DNA of 64,000 nucleotides from Pseudomonas sp. TH15 (GTDB lineage: Bacteria > Pseudomonadota > Gammaproteobacteria > Pseudomonadales > Pseudomonadaceae). The stretch lies in NCBI RefSeq assembly GCF_016651105.1, contig NZ_JAEKEL010000001.1, positions 2,408,001 to 2,472,000 on the forward strand, in the 5' to 3' direction. Position 1 is the first letter of the stretch; each line of letters begins with the position of its first letter. The notes under the pieces are model-generated. The model saw only the letters and a list, made by a program, of their open reading frames with translations, did not search any database and was not told the origin of the DNA. This document shows positions 8,549-17,043 of this stretch, one piece after another. Both the position numbers and the translations under genes were made by a program.

Positions 8549-9770
8549 CCGCTTGTTGCCGGCATCCTTTCGCGGTGTCGGTTTCTGGATCGACCAGGCG
8601 AAAACCCCGGTGGGTCGTAAAGGTCAGTTGCACGAATATCCGCAACGCGACCTGCCGTTTTTCGAGGACCTGGGCCAGCAGGCCAAGACCCATGATCTGA
8701 CGGCGTTCATTGTCGGCCCCGATTGCCTGGAGCAGCGCGACAAGCTGCTCAAGGCCCTGGAGCAGGGCAGTGGTGAACTGGTGCATCCGTGGCTGGGGCG
8801 GTTGCAGGTCAAGGTCGGCGAGTGCGACATGACCCACACCCGCCAGGACGGCGGGTTGGTGACCTTCGCCCTGAAGTTCTACCCCGATCAGCCACTGCCG
8901 TTCCCGACCGCGACCGTCAGCACACAAAAGGTCCTGTTGGCCAAAGCCGATACGTTGCTGGGTTCGGCGGTGGCGCGCTTTGAACAGGCGATGACCCTGA
9001 TCAAGGCGGCGCGGATCGGCATCGCCAATCTGCGCAACAGCCTCACCGAGGTGTATGGCGTGATCAAGGAACAGCTCAAACCGCTGATCGAGCAGTACCG
9101 GCAGATCACCGATCTGGTCAAAGCGGTCAAGGAGTTGCCCAAGGAAGTAGCGGCGGAATTCAAAGGCTTGCTGGGCGATATCAAGTCGCTCAAGGACTTC
9201 GCGAAGGAGGGCTATCGTGGCTTGATTGCCGATGTCTCCCAACAACTCGAAGACATCCGCAAGGCCGATGCGCCGAAGCTCACCACCGGTAAGGACACCA
9301 CCGCCGCCGCGCAAGCCGTGGCCGATCTGGTGCAGGACACGCTGTTGGTCAAAGTGGCGCAATTTGTCGCGTCGATGCCGGTGGCCACCAAACCGGTGAA
9401 GACACCGTCGACGCCTTCCGTTAACAATCAGGCCAACCAGCCGATCACTCATCAGGACGTGCCGTCCACCGACGATACGCTGGCGATGCTGAAGAATCTG
9501 GTCAGCACGCTGGATCTGGCGAAGAACAAATCCAGCCCTGCGCATCACCAGGTAGCCAGCGATTTGCAGGATGCGTTGGTCACCCACCTCAAGGCCGTTG
9601 CGTCCTCGGGTATACGGGTTGTCACTAAAACCATTCAGGAAAGCGCGCCGGCGCTGGTGATCGCCTACAAGTACCTGGGCGATGCCACGCGGGCCCTGGA
9701 AATCCAGCAGCGCAACCCGACGAATCATCCCGGGTTCTCACCCAACCAAGTGAAAGTCCCCGGGGAGTGA
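8535..9770 (+). CDS. DNA circularisation / Mu gp43-like tail protein
   Basis: A 411-residue protein starting MNWRDRLLPASFRGVGFWID, the signature of the DNA circularisation N-terminal domain (Mu gpN family). GCAGGAGG precedes the ATG at 8535, so the upstream in-frame start at 8433, inside the tape measure gene, is rejected. The N-terminal ~95 residues form the recognised domain (HEYPQRDLPFFEDLG). The rest is long alpha-helical, Lys/Glu-rich sequence. In Mu-like tails it is a baseplate component between tape measure and hub. Confidence 0.9.
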   Translation: MNWRDRLLPASFRGVGFWIDQAKTPVGRKGQLHEYPQRDLPFFEDLGQQAKTHDLTAFIVGPDCLEQRDKLLKALEQGSGELVHPWLGRLQVKVGECDMTHTRQDGGLVTFALKFYPDQPLPFPTATVSTQKVLLAKADTLLGSAVARFEQAMTLIKAARIGIANLRNSLTEVYGVIKEQLKPLIEQYRQITDLVKAVKELPKEVAAEFKGLLGDIKSLKDFAKEGYRGLIADVSQQLEDIRKADAPKLTTGKDTTAAAQAVADLVQDTLLVKVAQFVASMPVATKPVKTPSTPSVNNQANQPITHQDVPSTDDTLAMLKNLVSTLDLAKNKSSPAHHQVASDLQDALVTHLKAVASSGIRVVTKTIQESAPALVIAYKYLGDATRALEIQQRNPTNHPGFSPNQVKVPGE

Positions 9771-9773
9771 ACC

Positions 9774-10823
9774 ATGAGCGAGATGGATAACCGCGTCACG
9801 CTGACGGTCAACAATCTGGAATATGGCGGCTGGAAAAGCGTGGAAGTCACGGCTGATCTGGAGCGCCAGTTCCGTACCTTCAAACTCGACATCACCTGGC
9901 AATGGCCAGGGCAAACGGTGGATAAACCGATCAAGCCCGGCGACCCGTGCGAGGTGAAGATCGGCAACGATCTGGTGCTCACCGGCTACGTTTTCAAGGC
10001 GCCGATCCGCTATGACGGGCGGCAGATCAGTCTGACCATCGAAGGCAGTTCGAAGACCCAGGATCTGGTCGATTGCGCGGCCATCAATCGCCCGGGTCAA
10101 TGGCAGGAGCAACCGCTGCTGAGCATTGTCGAGGCGCTGGCGATGGGCTATTCGCAGTCGGTGGTCAACGAGATACCCGAGACAGCACGACTGGCCAAAC
10201 ACACCATCGTGCCGGGTGAAACGGTGTTTCAGTCAATCGACCGTTTGCTCTCGCTGCTGCGGGTGTTTTCCACCGATGACGAGCAGGGCCGGCTGGTGCT
10301 GGCCAAGCCCGGCAGCGGCGGTCGGGCCAGTGATGTGCTGGAGTTGGGCAAGAATATTCTCTCGGCCAACGCACCGATGGATCACAGCCAGGTGTTCTCC
10401 GAATACCGGGTGATCGGCCAGCAAAAAGGCTCGGACAAGAAGAGCGGGGCGGCGGTCAGCGAAGTCGAATCGATTGCTGCCGACCTGACCTTCAAACGTC
10501 GCCGCACCACGGTGATCAACGAAGGCACGCAACTGACCTTTGAGTTGGCGCAGCAGCGTGCCCAATGGGAAAGCGCCACCCGCATGGGCCGTGCACAGAC
10601 CACCACCTATCAGGTGCAGGGCTGGCGTCAGGCCAACGGCGATCTGTGGCGCCACAACACGCTGGTGCGGGTGAAAGATCCAGTGCTCGGCTTTGATGGC
10701 GACATGCTGATTTCCAAAGTCACGTATTCGCTGTCGGCGCAGGGCTCGGTGACAACGCTGCAAGTGGCACCGCCGCATACCTTCGATCCCGATCCCACTC
10801 CAGCGAAGAAAACCTCAGCCTGA
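9774..10823 (+). CDS. Mu gp44-like baseplate hub protein
   Basis: A 349-residue protein of the Mu gpP family, the baseplate hub comparable to T4 gp27. 'NRVTLTVNNLEYGGWKSVEV' at the N-terminus and 'FKLDITWQWPGQ' fit the family. The first domain (about 1-110) corresponds to the beta-rich hub ring, and the C-terminal region contains 'VRVKDPVLGFDGDMLISKV'. The gene starts 3 bases after the preceding stop. A REP pair separates it from the spike gene, which is unusual inside such an operon. Confidence 0.88.
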   Translation: MSEMDNRVTLTVNNLEYGGWKSVEVTADLERQFRTFKLDITWQWPGQTVDKPIKPGDPCEVKIGNDLVLTGYVFKAPIRYDGRQISLTIEGSSKTQDLVDCAAINRPGQWQEQPLLSIVEALAMGYSQSVVNEIPETARLAKHTIVPGETVFQSIDRLLSLLRVFSTDDEQGRLVLAKPGSGGRASDVLELGKNILSANAPMDHSQVFSEYRVIGQQKGSDKKSGAAVSEVESIAADLTFKRRRTTVINEGTQLTFELAQQRAQWESATRMGRAQTTTYQVQGWRQANGDLWRHNTLVRVKDPVLGFDGDMLISKVTYSLSAQGSVTTLQVAPPHTFDPDPTPAKKTSA

Positions 10824-10834
10824 CACCGAACCCT

Positions 10835-10922
10835 GTGGGAGCGAGCTTGCTCGCGAAAGCGGTTGAGCATTCACCACTGTAGTCGCCTGACCCGCCGCTA
10901 TCGCGAGCAAGCCCGCTCCCAC
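10835..10922. repeat. REP pair between gp44-like and gp45-like genes
   Basis: An inverted pair of REP cores: GTGGGAGCGAGCTTGCTCGC from 10835, and TCGCGAGCAAGCCCGCTCCC beginning at 10901. It lies in a 135-base gap that interrupts an otherwise tightly packed tail operon. Confidence 0.92.
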
Positions 10923-10958
10923 AGTGGTCTGCGTCGGTCCTGATTTAAAGGAAACCCA

Positions 10959-11468
10959 ATGAGCCTACTGACACGCCTCCTGGCGCGCGGCACTGTCGTG
11001 CTCGCCAACTCGGCATCCAAGCTGCAATCGCTGCAAATGCGCCTTACCGCCGGCGAAGTGAACGACGACATGGAACACTTCGAACCCTACGGCTTCACCA
11101 GTAATCCACTGGCCGGCGCCGAGGGTATCGCCACTTTTTTGGGAGGTGATCGCTCCCACGCCATCGTCCTGGTGGTCGCCGACCGCCGCTATCGCCTCCA
11201 GTCCCTGGCCGCCGGCGAAGTGGCGATTTACACCGACGAAGGCGACAGGATTCACTTCAAGCGCGGGCGGATCATCGACATCCAAACCGCCACGCTAAAC
11301 ATTCGCGCCAGCACCGCCGTGAACATCGACACACCGACCCTGACCCAGACCGGCAAGATCGTTTCCCAGGGCGACCAGGTCGCGGGCGGCATCAGCCAGA
11401 TCAAACACGTGCACGTCGGCGTCCAGGCAGGCAGTGGCCAGACCGGCGTGCCGGCGGGAGGTCAGTAA
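10959..11468 (+). CDS. Phage baseplate assembly protein V (Mu gp45-like spike)
   Basis: A 169-residue protein of the Mu gp45/P2 V spike family. The N-terminal OB-fold-like half contains 'EHFEPYGFTSNPLAGAEGIATFLGGDRSH'. The C-terminal half (about 100-150) has repeated short beta strands ('TATLNIRASTAVNIDTPTLTQ'), expected for a trimeric beta-helical needle. It is the membrane-piercing tip of the tail. AAAGGAAACC precedes the start, and its stop overlaps the gp46-like start. Confidence 0.92.
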   Translation: MSLLTRLLARGTVVLANSASKLQSLQMRLTAGEVNDDMEHFEPYGFTSNPLAGAEGIATFLGGDRSHAIVLVVADRRYRLQSLAAGEVAIYTDEGDRIHFKRGRIIDIQTATLNIRASTAVNIDTPTLTQTGKIVSQGDQVAGGISQIKHVHVGVQAGSGQTGVPAGGQ

Positions 11469-11866
11469 TGTTCATCAGCCAGAACCTCCACGCAGCACTG
11501 ACCCGATCGGTGCTGATCAGCCTGTTCACCTGGCGCCGTGCCGCCGATGACGATGCCCTCGATGACGAGGAACGTTTCGGCTGGTGGGGCGACACTTTCC
11601 CCTCCGTGGCCGACGACCGCATCGGCTCGCGACTGTGGCTGCTGCGCCGGGTCAAGTTGACCCGGCAAACCCAGATGGACGCCGAGTTTTATGCCCGCGA
11701 GGCGCTGCAATGGTTGATCGATGACGGCCATTGCAGCGCCATCGACATCATCAGCGAACGCCTCGACGCCCAGCGCCTGAACCTGCGCACGGTCCTGACC
11801 CTGGCCGACGGCGAGCGCCTGGACATCAACCCTGATAACAGTTGGCAGGTGATCTATGCCGTTTGA
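11468..11866 (+). CDS. Phage gp46 family protein
   Basis: A 132-residue protein of the Mu gp46 family (related to T4 gp25/P2 gpW wedge proteins). 'RFGWWGDTFPSVADDRIGSRLWLLRR' is characteristic. It overlaps gp45 by one base (TAATG) and gp47 by 11 bases. It is a baseplate wedge protein that links sheath to baseplate. Confidence 0.92.
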   Translation: MFISQNLHAALTRSVLISLFTWRRAADDDALDDEERFGWWGDTFPSVADDRIGSRLWLLRRVKLTRQTQMDAEFYAREALQWLIDDGHCSAIDIISERLDAQRLNLRTVLTLADGERLDINPDNSWQVIYAV

Positions 11867-12899
11867 AACCCCTTCGCTGCCGGTGCTGATCAAACGCACC
11901 CAAAGCGACCTGGCCAGCGATTCGCTGCGCCAGTCCGATGCGCAAGTGCTGGCCCGAACCCTCGGTGGTGCCGCCTATGGCCTGTATGGCTACCTGGACT
12001 GGATCGCCGAGCAGATCCTCCCGGACAAGGCCGACGAATCGACCCTGGAACGGATCGCCGCACTGCGTCTGAACCAGCCGCGCAAAGTCGCCCAAACGGC
12101 CAGCGGTAGCGTCAGCTTCACCGCCAGCGCTGGCGCGGTGCTGGACGTCGACACGCTGCTGCAATCGAGCGACGGTCGCACCTACAAAGTCACCGCCGCG
12201 CGCACTACCAGCAACGGCCTCAACAGCACCACCATCGCCGCGCTTGACGCCGGCAGCCTGGGCAATGCCGATGCCGGATTGGCTTTGACGCCGGTGCAAC
12301 CGATTGCCGGCATCGTCGGCAGCAGCTTCATCGTGCTGGCGCCGGGACTCAGCGGCGGCGTGGCGCGCGAAAGTCTCGAGTCGCTGCGCTCGCGGGTGAT
12401 CCGTTCCTATCGGGTCATCCCCCACGGCGGTTCGGCGCAGGACTATGAAACCTGGGCGCTGGAATGCCCCGGCGTCACTCGTGCGTGGTGCCGTGGCGGC
12501 CTGTTGGGGCCGGGTACGGTCAGTGTGTTCATCATGCGTGACGACGATCCGCAACCGGTGCCTAACGACGAGCAACTGGCGCAGGTTCTGGCCTACATCG
12601 AGCCGCTGCGCCCGGTCACCGCCGAGGTGCATGTGCAGCGGCCGATTCAGGTGCCGGTGGTCTATAGCCTCAGCGTGAACCCGGACACCACGGCGGTGCG
12701 CGCGGCGGTCGAAGCGCAGTTGCGCGATCTGCACAACCGCGAGGCCGATCTCGGCGTACCGCTGCTGATCAGCCATATCCGCGAAGCCATCAGCAGCGCC
12801 GGCGGCGAGTACGACCACACGCTCACCTCACCGGCGGCTGACGTGCCTGCCGGCAAGAGCGAACTGCTGACTTTCGGAGGTTGCGTATGGGGGGCATAA
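11856..12899 (+). CDS. Baseplate J / gp47 family protein
   Basis: A 347-residue baseplate J family protein (Mu gp47). Typical pieces are 'LARTLGGAAYGLYGYLDWIAEQILPD' near residues 30-55, 'GSVSFTASAGAVLDVDTLLQ', and 'GGSAQDYETWALECPGVTRAW'. It forms the baseplate wedge with gp46 and gp48. The final 13 bases overlap the DUF2313 gene, whose ribosome site GGAGG lies inside this gene. Confidence 0.94.
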   Translation: MPFETPSLPVLIKRTQSDLASDSLRQSDAQVLARTLGGAAYGLYGYLDWIAEQILPDKADESTLERIAALRLNQPRKVAQTASGSVSFTASAGAVLDVDTLLQSSDGRTYKVTAARTTSNGLNSTTIAALDAGSLGNADAGLALTPVQPIAGIVGSSFIVLAPGLSGGVARESLESLRSRVIRSYRVIPHGGSAQDYETWALECPGVTRAWCRGGLLGPGTVSVFIMRDDDPQPVPNDEQLAQVLAYIEPLRPVTAEVHVQRPIQVPVVYSLSVNPDTTAVRAAVEAQLRDLHNREADLGVPLLISHIREAISSAGGEYDHTLTSPAADVPAGKSELLTFGGCVWGA

Positions 12900-13486
12900 G
12901 AACCGCCGCGCAATACCAGGCGCAACTGCGCGCCTTGCTTCCCGCGGGTCCCGCTTGGGACCCGGAGCAGGTGCCGGAACTGGAGGAAGTCCTCGAAGGC
13001 ATTGCCCTGGAACTGGCCCGACTCGACGCCCGCGCCGCCGATCTGCTCAACGAGATGGACCCGGCCGGCGTCAGTGAGTTGGTGCCGGATTGGGAGCGGG
13101 TAATGAACTTGCCTGACCCCTGTCTGGGCGCCACGCCGCTGTTCGATGACCGTCGCCTGGCCGTGCGCCGCCGCTTGCTGGCGGTCGGCAGCCAAGCGGT
13201 TGGCTACTACCTCGAGATCGCCAGAACCCAGGGCTACCCGAACGCCACCATCACCGAACTCGAAGCCCCGCGCATGGGCCGCTCGCGTTTCGGTGCGGCG
13301 CACTGGGGCACCTGGGAAGCGCAGTTCATGTGGACGCTCAACACCGGCGGCCGCTTGCTGCTGGGTCGGCGTTTCGGCGCGAGTTACTGGGGCGAACGCT
13401 TCGGCGTCAACCCGGGCTCGGCGCTGGAGTGCCTGATCCACCGCAGCGCCCCGGCGCATACCAAGGTGCACATTAATTATGACTAG
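12887..13486 (+). CDS. Mu gp48-like DUF2313 (YmfQ) tail protein
   Basis: A 199-residue DUF2313 protein. The start ATG at 12887 is chosen because GGAGG lies 6 bases upstream; an alternative TTG at 12881 would overlap that site. 'YQAQLRALLPAGPAWDPE' near the start and a C-terminal region rich in Trp/Arg ('GRRFGASYWGERFGVN') are typical. It is the last wedge protein and the attachment point for fibres, just before the first fibre gene. Confidence 0.92.
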   Translation: MGGIRTAAQYQAQLRALLPAGPAWDPEQVPELEEVLEGIALELARLDARAADLLNEMDPAGVSELVPDWERVMNLPDPCLGATPLFDDRRLAVRRRLLAVGSQAVGYYLEIARTQGYPNATITELEAPRMGRSRFGAAHWGTWEAQFMWTLNTGGRLLLGRRFGASYWGERFGVNPGSALECLIHRSAPAHTKVHINYD

Positions 13487-13497
13487 GGAGTAGGGGG

Positions 13498-14655
13498 ATG
13501 GATTATCCGAAAAGTGTGCCCAGTGCCGGGTTGGTGAATGGGACGTTTGTTGATGAAAACCCGTTGATGGGGACGCCGGGGTCGTTGATTCCGGCGAGGT
13601 GGGGCAACAGTGTTACGCAGGAAGTTCTCAACGTGATCAACGCAGGCGGGTTGACTCCGGACGAGAAGAAATACGATCAGTTGTTGCAGGCGATTCAGTC
13701 GGTGACTTCCAAGGGCTGGAATCAGGATCTGGCGTTGCCACTGTCGGCATTACCTTTGCCAACCGTTGCCACGACGGATGCCCGCATGCCGATCACACCG
13801 GCGGCGGCCTCGACCAGTGGTGGGCGGGTGTCGGTGCCGGCAGGGATTTACCTCAGCATCGGCCAGGAAGTGGTGGCGGGGCAGTTAGGACGCTCGCGTA
13901 CCTGTGTGACCACGACTTGGAGCAGTGCCGATCTGTTGCCCAGTTCCAGTTACTTTCTGCGGGCGCAATTGATTGACGGTGTGCTGAATTTCTACACCCA
14001 GCGCGGGACGATCCATGACGTGACGCCTGATGGCCTGAAAGGCACGGTCAACGGTGCTGCCGGTGGTGGTTTCCAGAGTTCGGTGCTGGACATGTGCTTG
14101 GCTTGGGTCGCCACCGGTGCACCGGGTTCAGTGCCGACGGTGCGCCCGATCTACAACCGGGCACGCTTGAGCTGGACGCAGACGGTCAACGGTACGGGGG
14201 CGGTATTTCTACCACTGGATCCTCATGCACGTGCTGCGCGATTGGTGGTGGGTAACCCGACGCCGTCCTCGACCGCTGTCACCTCTATGGGATTTCCGGG
14301 CGCAGGATGGGCCGGCGGCAACTATTCCTACCTGTCACCGGTTTCGACGGGGAGTGCCAACAATGCTGGCGGCTGGAATCCGGCGACGCTCTATCCGTGC
14401 GTACTGTTTACCAACAATGTCCTCAATGACGTCACGGTATCGACCCTGGCCGCCAGTTTTGACCACACGCAGTTGCGTTCGGTCTGGCAAAGCTTCCAGG
14501 CAGAGCACACTTTGGGGCAGACCGTTGCCGACAGCGATGAACTGCTGCTGAGCATGGGCATAAAGAGTCATCCGCTGACCGACTACAGCGCCGGTATCCC
14601 GATCAACTTTAGTGAAGCCGTGAACGTCCAACTGTCGTGGGAGCTTATTCGATGA
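13498..14655 (+). CDS. Tail fibre protein 1
   Basis: This 385-residue fibre has the anchor module shared by all four fibres here: MDYPKSVPSAGLVNG..FVDENP..GTPGSLIPA.WGNSVTQE, about the first 48 residues. The remainder is unlike the other three fibres and presumably forms the shaft and receptor-binding end; I recognise no named tip domain. It follows GGGAGTAGGGGG and starts 11 bases after gp48. The stop overlaps the start of its presumed chaperone (ATGA). Confidence 0.88.
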   Translation: MDYPKSVPSAGLVNGTFVDENPLMGTPGSLIPARWGNSVTQEVLNVINAGGLTPDEKKYDQLLQAIQSVTSKGWNQDLALPLSALPLPTVATTDARMPITPAAASTSGGRVSVPAGIYLSIGQEVVAGQLGRSRTCVTTTWSSADLLPSSSYFLRAQLIDGVLNFYTQRGTIHDVTPDGLKGTVNGAAGGGFQSSVLDMCLAWVATGAPGSVPTVRPIYNRARLSWTQTVNGTGAVFLPLDPHARAARLVVGNPTPSSTAVTSMGFPGAGWAGGNYSYLSPVSTGSANNAGGWNPATLYPCVLFTNNVLNDVTVSTLAASFDHTQLRSVWQSFQAEHTLGQTVADSDELLLSMGIKSHPLTDYSAGIPINFSEAVNVQLSWELIR

Positions 14656-15167
14656 TCGTTATTCAGGAACTTCATCAGTTCGATGGCGAAATGCGCCTTC
14701 CTCAACCGTCTGCCGCCCATGATTGGGATGGTGATAAATGGGTAGTGAACGGCGATAAACAGGCTGCTCAGGATGAGCAGGAAACTGAACGCTTGTGCGC
14801 CAAAATCGATACCGCCGCCGACAGCGCCCGCACTGTGCTGGCCGGCGATCCGCTCAAAGCCATGGAATACGCCCAGGCCGCCGCCGACGCTCAGGCCTAT
14901 CAGGACGCAGGCTACCCGAAGAAGGAAGTGCCGCTGTCGGTCGCTGCCTGGGTCGTCAAAGGTCGCACGGCGAAACAGGCCGCCGAGCAGATTCTCGGCA
15001 AAGCCGAACAGCTCACCGACCACTTGCTGACGCTGCGGACTTTGCGCCTGAAGGCTAAAGCACAGATCCGCGCGCAGGCGTCCAAGGGCAAGATCGATCT
15101 GGCTCGCATTGTTGCCGATGAGGCCATTGTCGCGATCCGCGAATTGGTCAGCCAACAGGTCAGTTAG
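14652..15167 (+). CDS. Fibre-associated protein 1 (probable assembly chaperone)
   Basis: A 171-residue protein starting MIVIQELHQFDGEMRLPQPS. The ATG at 14652 overlaps the fibre 1 stop, and the upstream start at 14637 lies inside the fibre. After residue ~45 it is almost entirely Ala/Lys/Glu-rich helix. It differs from the other three chaperone-like proteins but holds the same place directly after a fibre. A role as a fibre-folding chaperone is inferred from position. Confidence 0.7.
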   Translation: MIVIQELHQFDGEMRLPQPSAAHDWDGDKWVVNGDKQAAQDEQETERLCAKIDTAADSARTVLAGDPLKAMEYAQAAADAQAYQDAGYPKKEVPLSVAAWVVKGRTAKQAAEQILGKAEQLTDHLLTLRTLRLKAKAQIRAQASKGKIDLARIVADEAIVAIRELVSQQVS

Positions 15168-15188
15168 GACGTCAATCTGCTTCAGAAC

Positions 15189-15214
15189 AGCCCACTTCAC
15201 TGTGGGCTTTTTTT
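15189..15214 (+). terminator. Intrinsic terminator after fibre cassette 1
   Basis: AGCCCAC TTCACT GTGGGCT hairpin followed by eight T residues. It is very similar in stem to the 5963 hairpin and separates cassette 1 from cassettes 2-4, so downstream fibres may be made at lower or conditional levels. Confidence 0.8.
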
Positions 15215-15293
15215 AGGAAGAAACCGTGGACGAGGTTGCACTTGCAGCGCTCGGGGCACGGTTCATTTGTTATTTCAGAGGAACAGAAGACCT

Positions 15294-16328
15294 ATGGATT
15301 ATCCAAAAAGCGTTCCCAGCGTCGGCTTGGTCGATGGTCGCTTCGTCGATGAAAACCCGGTGGCAGGTACGCCGGGGTCGTTGATTCCGGCGGTGTGGGG
15401 CAATGCCGTCACAGAGGAAATACTCAATGTGGTTTCCAGCGCAGGACTCGTGCCCACCGAAGGCGACAATCGCCAACTGCTCAAGGCCTTGCAGGCGCTG
15501 TTGGCACTGGCCAGTCCGATGGGCTCCTCAGTGATCAATGTATCGACCTCTAAAGGACTGACGGCCAGTGAATTGGGCCTTGTGTTGGTCAATGCCAGCA
15601 GTGGTGTGACGACCATCAGTCTGCCGGCCGCCGATGCCGCACTGGGTACTCGCGACGTCATCGTTCGCCGGGTCGACAACGCGGCTACCCGTTTGATGGT
15701 CCGCGCCTCCGGCACCGACAAAATCAGATTTCACACGCACCTGGCCGCTGCCGGTTACCCGTTTTTTGTGCTGATGGGCTCGGGTGACTGGTGGCATCTG
15801 CGCAGCGATGGCGCAGGCAATTGGTGGCCGGTTGGGCGGTTCGACAGCACGCCGTTGGGACGACCTGTGTTCGAGACCACGACGATCCTCAACCCGGGCG
15901 GATACGGCCTGCTGAACAGCAGCGTTTTCAGTCGCAGTGACTGGCCCTGGTTATGGGACCACGCGCAACAATCGGGCGCACTGACGAGCGAGGCGGCACG
16001 GGTTGGCGCTGAAGGCGGATGGACCAGTGGCGATGGCTCGCTGACGTTCCGTGGTCCTGAAGGGCGTGGCGAATTCATTCGGATGCTCGATGAGGGGCGA
16101 GGGATCGATGGCGGGCGCTCGGTCGGCAGTTGGCAACTGGATATGTTCCGTGCGCATCGACATGAACTCAAAAGTGACATGTTGGGCGTGGCGGCAACTT
16201 CACCCAGCACGGCGCCGGATGCGCTGTTCAACCAGGCCAACATCAGTCTCGGCTTCACCGAAAACACCGGAGGCACTGAAACCCGTCCGCGAAACATCGC
16301 TTACCCAGGCCGGATAAAACTCATCTGA
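15294..16328 (+). CDS. Tail fibre protein 2 (tail collar tip)
   Basis: A 344-residue fibre. Start MDYPKSVPSVGLVDG at 15294 matches the shared anchor, with CAGAGGAACAG upstream; an ATG-less extension from 15267 is rejected. The C-terminal third has the phage tail collar layout: 'GWTSGDGSLTFRGPEGRGEF', 'GRGIDGGRSVGS', then a His-rich 'RAHRHEL', ending 'ETRPRNIAYPGRIKLI'. That tip type binds surface polysaccharide in many fibres, so it should give a different target range from fibres 1, 3 and 4. Confidence 0.9.
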   Translation: MDYPKSVPSVGLVDGRFVDENPVAGTPGSLIPAVWGNAVTEEILNVVSSAGLVPTEGDNRQLLKALQALLALASPMGSSVINVSTSKGLTASELGLVLVNASSGVTTISLPAADAALGTRDVIVRRVDNAATRLMVRASGTDKIRFHTHLAAAGYPFFVLMGSGDWWHLRSDGAGNWWPVGRFDSTPLGRPVFETTTILNPGGYGLLNSSVFSRSDWPWLWDHAQQSGALTSEAARVGAEGGWTSGDGSLTFRGPEGRGEFIRMLDEGRGIDGGRSVGSWQLDMFRAHRHELKSDMLGVAATSPSTAPDALFNQANISLGFTENTGGTETRPRNIAYPGRIKLI

Positions 16329-16375
16329 AGCAGGCTTTTCTGTCTTCTGATCAACACCCCGAAAAGGAAAAAACA

Positions 16376-16960
16376 ATGGCTTACTATTATCTTGTAGATG
16401 AAATGACCCAGCAAATCAGCGGCCCCGTGAGCCTGCCGGTTGTTCCGGGTATGGAGGGTTCCATCCCGGGTAATGTGATCGAGTTGCCAGAGCTCTTGCC
16501 GCCGGCCGAGGCCAGTTATGTGTGGGCATGGCGCAACGGCGTGACCGTGCAGTTGCTCGATATGCGTAACCAACTGGCTTACCGCAAAGACAATGGCATG
16601 CCTCAGTACTGGACCGAGTTGGGTCCATTGCCGGATAACCTGACCTTCAAGCCCCGGCCGAGTCTCTATCACGCCTGGAGGGATGATGATTGGGCGCTGG
16701 ATCTCGACCTGCAGCGTGAAGGCGAGGCGGCACAGGCTGAGATCGATCGTGATAACCGTTTGCGTACTGTGGTTATCCGTGTCGCGCCACTGCAATACGC
16801 CTACGATTTGGGCGAAGCCACCAGCGAGCAATTGACCGCGCTGCAAGCTTGGAAACGCTACGCCCTGAAGTTGACCCAGATTGAGCTTCAACCGGATTAC
16901 CCACTGAGCATCATCTGGCCGACCGCACCGGCCAAATCAGTTGTTTTGCCAAACGTCTAA
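16376..16960 (+). CDS. Tail fibre assembly-like protein 2
   Basis: A 194-residue protein following fibre 2 after 47 bases, with AAAAGGAAAAAAC before the ATG. Its N-terminus reads MAYYYLVDEMTQQISGPVSLP. The C-terminal half (about 115-185) contains 'RVAPLQYAYDLGEATSEQLTALQAWKRYALKLTQI' and ends with a 'YPLSIIWPTAP' segment, the layout of tail fibre assembly chaperones (short folding domain plus Trp/Tyr-rich C-terminal helix). It probably serves fibre 2. Confidence 0.82.
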   Translation: MAYYYLVDEMTQQISGPVSLPVVPGMEGSIPGNVIELPELLPPAEASYVWAWRNGVTVQLLDMRNQLAYRKDNGMPQYWTELGPLPDNLTFKPRPSLYHAWRDDDWALDLDLQREGEAAQAEIDRDNRLRTVVIRVAPLQYAYDLGEATSEQLTALQAWKRYALKLTQIELQPDYPLSIIWPTAPAKSVVLPNV

Positions 16961-17043
16961 CTCGCTAGTCAATCAACAGAAACCTTACAGGCGGTCGGGC
17001 GCTGCCGGCATTCGGCTGCCTGTAAAAAATGGAAGGTTGTGCC

